Source: Nymphaea colorata (taxonomy: Eukaryota; Streptophyta; Magnoliopsida; Nymphaeales; Nymphaeaceae). From it: 64,000 nt of DNA. The translations under genes were made by a program, and so were the position numbers. Below are positions 60,411 through 64,000 of the stretch, in pieces. Location: positions 7,883,503 to 7,947,502 of the forward strand of contig NC_045143.1 in NCBI RefSeq assembly GCF_008831285.2, written 5' to 3'. Position 1 is the first letter of the stretch. Every line of letters starts with the position of its first letter. A model generated the notes under the pieces. That model was not told the DNA's origin. It saw only the letters and a list, made by a program, of their open reading frames with translations, and searched no databases.

Positions 60411-61039
60411 AATAAAACAAAATAAGTGAAGTTGAGAGAGAGTGGATAGATGGAGCGGAGCACAGTCACCCAACTACAGACTCATGAGAAAGGCTATTTA
60501 ATTACCTATTAAAAAAATTAAAAGCCTTGTGGGCATGCAATAGCTTAAGAGAGCAAATCCCAACTTTCAGAGATATTGGCATCACAATAAAAAAATATAA
60601 TATATATTTAGATAAGCATTAAGCTGTTGGGAAATGGAAATAAATTAATTAGGTGTTGATCTTTATCTGTTGCGCACGTTAGCCCAAGGTCACGTACAAT
60701 AAGCAGCCAACTTTATTCTAAGTATTCATCGATGACGACAAAAATTTCATTAAATATTGTTTAAGTTATTAAATACGTAAAGATAAATGAACTCAAGATG
60801 GGCAGCCGTCGACAAAGATTGAAACCAAAACCAAATCCTTTAATTTCTTGAATAAAATCATGTCCCCACTCAGAGATGCAATATATATGCGTTCGTCACC
60901 AACAAAACAAGGCCATGATGTGTGGTGCATGACCGTAGTATTGCGTATACATACTTTTGCTTTTGAATAATAGTGCAAGATTACAAGAGATCCAAAGAAA
61001 AAATTCACGATGAATAACTGATGTCATCCTTATAAATGG

Positions 61040-61044
<5 letters not shown>

Positions 61045-61137
<93 letters not shown>
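61045..61137. repeat. Compound (CT)n(AT)n microsatellite
   Basis: About 40 bp of CT is followed by about 50 bp of TA. A smaller (CT)n(AT)n pair is at 61567-61605. Confidence 0.95.
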
Positions 61138-61138
<1 letters not shown>

Positions 61139-61139
61139 G

Positions 61140-64000
61140 GGCACACACACGAAGGACATCCATTTGAAGCCGATGAATGACAGAAAAAAAAAGGAAAAAA
61201 TGGTGTAAAATGATACTAGATGAACTTGGACCACTTAAATTCATCTTAAAAAGCATTTTAACCAAAATATGAACCATCTAATGCGTTTATCAACACTAAT
61301 TTAATATGAATCACGCTTAGTTCAAGTCATTTTTGTTAAAAAAATTGATTTTTATAGTACCAAAATTTTGATGCTATAAGGGCCGTTCAATTTTTTACTA
61401 TTAGAAAACATTATTTAATCAAGAAAACAACTAACTTTATATATATTTCTCTGAAATCACTCTTAAGTTCATATCTATAAGGTTAAATTTCAAAAAAAAA
61501 AGTTAATTTCAATAAATCTGGTTTTTGTTTCTTATCCAAGTGTCTCGTTTTTAGTAACTTTTCTTTCTCTCTCTCTCTCTCCATATATATATATATATAT
61601 ATATAAAAGGGAGTACTTGGACCTTTTATTGTTGGTGATGGAGAGGAAAAATCGGTGTGTTCTTTGAGATGACTATTTTTGTGACATCTAGCTATGACAA
61701 GCAGCAGAGAATAGTTTACGTTGAGACAATGCACTAACTCCCAATTAGAGAAGACATTAGTTCTCCAGCTCACACCCGCATAATGTGCCTCTAATTTCTT
61801 ATGCAACATACGTCATGTTCTAATATCCCCAACTTTATTGAGATACATTCCCGTATCTGCGGTCTTATCCAATGACGAGATCATAGGATATAAAGTAGAT
61901 GACTAAGTTATATGATGATGCAACATACAAGATCTTGTGCCACCCTTAGAACTAAAATTACTTATGAATCAAGCTATATGTAGACGTCTATTATGGCTTG
62001 GAGTTGGAGGAAGCCACAAAATGTGCTTGTCACCACAAATAATGTGACAGCTTAAAGCTATTATATCACAAAATTGTTTTTACTCTGTCAGCAATATTGT
62101 GTATATTCGTTTCTTTATAATGCTTCCAAAAGGGTGCCAACTTTATTCCCTTTAAAGAAAGTTATGATCTCATTATATTTATATATATATAAAGATGGGT
62201 TTATGGTTAACGTATGCCTTGATCCTTATCTTCGCTTATTTATTTGTTTAATGGTCGTCCTAATAATCTTTGACCTCCTTTTCGGTGTGTTCTCAAACCC
62301 TTAGAATCAGCACGGGTTTCATCTCTGCTTTTGGCTGCTTTGGTTGTCGATGACGATGCATTCTAAGGCAAGCAAAAAACCTACTTTTGTCTTTTAACGG
62401 TTGCCAACACACACACATGCACACGCTCAGACATTCCCCACACACGCAAGCACAAGCAGAGCCCTTTATTTTAAGTTTTTAAAAAAAAAAGAAAAAGAAA
62501 AAGCAGATTCAACTATAGTGCAGAGATGAATATGAAATCTCAAAATTACACAGTTTCAAGAAACGTGAAAAATTTAATGCTTAAATCCAATTTGGCAACG
62601 ACTTTAAGATTAATGATTTTAAGTTGACTGGACTACGTCAATTTAATCATCATCTTTTTGCATGTTATAAGGGCATTAATGGTGGATGGTGGTTTCAACC
62701 AATTTTCAACTTGTTCATCCGATCTATTGTGATGGACAGCTGAAAAAAACCAAGAAAAAAAAAAGTGCAAACTAATATTAAATGATTGAAATGTCTAAAG
62801 CTTTTTTTTTTCATTGTTTTTCTTTCAATCAACCATTACGATAGATTGGATAGTCCGTGAGTTAGCTGACTCTGGCTATATATATATAAATATATATATA
62901 TATACATATATATATAAAACCAATCCTTGTGAGGTTACTCTAATGAGTATTATATATGCATGTATATATTTTGAAGCAGTAAAGACCTTCATGAAAAGAG
63001 TATGTATATATATATACACACACACAAAAAACAAAACTTTTTTCAAATAAAAATATGTTTTTTACGCGCTAAGAACGTACGCTTATTTCCCTCTAAACAA
63101 GTGACGTATATCACAGTTGCAGGTTTTCACTTAATTTCAATTATTGACAAAATAAATAGAGGGAAATTTTCGATATGGGTTGCTTTTCTACTCTAACTTT
63201 AAAAGGACAACAGTTCACAATTGTCTTAATATGGGTGATACTTTTCATGAAAATGGTCAAATAAGAGCATGCAAAGAAGTTCCTTAGCCAGAAGAAACAA
63301 AACAAAACAAAACAGTATTCTGCAATTTAATTTGTTTGAATATTACCCTCACTCTTTTTTAACAAGAAAGAAGGGCAGGGTCATAATTTATTAAGGATAA
63401 TATTTTAAAAAATGTAGTTAACAATTTCTGTTTATGAAGTTCGAGAGTTGTCATGGTAAGTGATGAAATGGCAGAAAGAGGTCCTTTGCTGGAAGCGAAA
63501 CTTAGGCCCAAAAAAATTTTCCTAAAAAGAAAGCACATTAAATTTGGCATTAGTTATAAAGGTCTGCACGAGAAAAATTGACGGATTTATCTTTTAAATT
63601 CAATATTTATGGTTTTGTCAAGTCAATTTGTCATTGAATTTAGGGGGGAAAAAAAAAACAAGACAAAAGTTGAACAAAATCGATCCATACACAAAATGAC
63701 AATCCTCGCTTCCGACATCATATACCAATGCACTCTAATTAACAACATACGTTGAACTTTGTTTCTTGCATCTACTAACACCCATTCTTTTACACAAAAC
63801 ACGGATATAATGTCATTTCTAGAACCCAGCCGGCCAGTTTATGATAAATAACGAGCGCTGCTGATTTATATATAATTTTGGAGAGCTTCTTCACATTGAT
63901 CATCCTTCGTTCTTCCCTTGTTTTCCAATTTTTCACTTCAATTTGAAACTGATTGATTGGCTTCCACCAGAACTTGCAAAAAAACCTTTGAATAAAGAAC
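61140..64000. other. AT-rich intergenic DNA to the window end
   Basis: No gene or transposon recognised. Short TA/CA runs occur near 62400, 62880-62915 and 63005-63025. A region near 63820-63900 (AGCCGGCC, then TTTATATATAA at about 63865) resembles a core promoter reading rightward, but the window ends before any coding sequence. Confidence 0.5.

Overview
The window is nuclear DNA of a flowering plant. The evidence is two land-plant gene families with canonical spliced structures (a subfamily XI LRR receptor kinase and an auxin-response Aux/IAA repressor), relics of all the usual plant transposon superfamilies (PIF/Harbinger, hAT, Copia, Ty3/Gypsy), many small non-autonomous elements, and long (AT)n and (CT)n microsatellites in AT-rich intergenic DNA. 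The species cannot be fixed from the sequence alone.

Layout. Positions 1-2803 are most of a decayed PIF/Harbinger DNA transposon, read on the minus strand, carrying Myb/SANT-like, DDE-nuclease and viroplasmin-type coding relics. From 2.8 to 6.6 kb there are a Copia relic and several MITEs, one with a perfect 8-bp target-site duplication. From about 7.0 to 12.3 kb lies a gutted Ty3/Gypsy retrotransposon with about 2-kb LTRs. From 12.3 to 16.6 kb there are repeat fragments. From 16.77 to 22.54 kb lies a broken LRR receptor kinase gene split by a 2.9-kb cluster of transposon debris. Its intact paralogue, in the same orientation, is at 28.52-31.53 kb. From 31.6 to 49.8 kb I find no recognisable protein gene, only dispersed repeats, hairpins, tandem duplications and one promoter-like GC-rich segment near 38.1 kb. 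At 49.91-52.61 kb is a complete four-exon Aux/IAA gene on the minus strand, with its pyrimidine-rich leader reaching about 52.95 kb. From 53 to 64 kb the DNA is intergenic: MITE fragments, a G-box-containing GC-rich segment near 55.7 kb and compound microsatellites.

The two confident functional genes act in signalling: a plasma-membrane peptide receptor kinase (HSL3/NUT-like by my recollection of the family) and a nuclear auxin co-receptor/repressor (IAA18/IAA26-like). Nothing in the sequence shows them acting together. The receptor locus is a local tandem duplication in which one copy has died through point lesions, loss of exactly one leucine-rich repeat, and transposon insertion.

I do not see a convincingly new biological system. 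The least expected observation is the viroplasmin-type (RNase H1 N-terminal) coding segment lying inside the Harbinger element beside its transposase. Other items worth checking are two orphan exon-like segments with consensus splice sites, a 24-bp minisatellite that keeps an open octapeptide reading frame, and a long near-perfect hairpin at 34.6 kb. All exon boundaries below were placed by eye from reading frame, GT/AG sites and family conservation.
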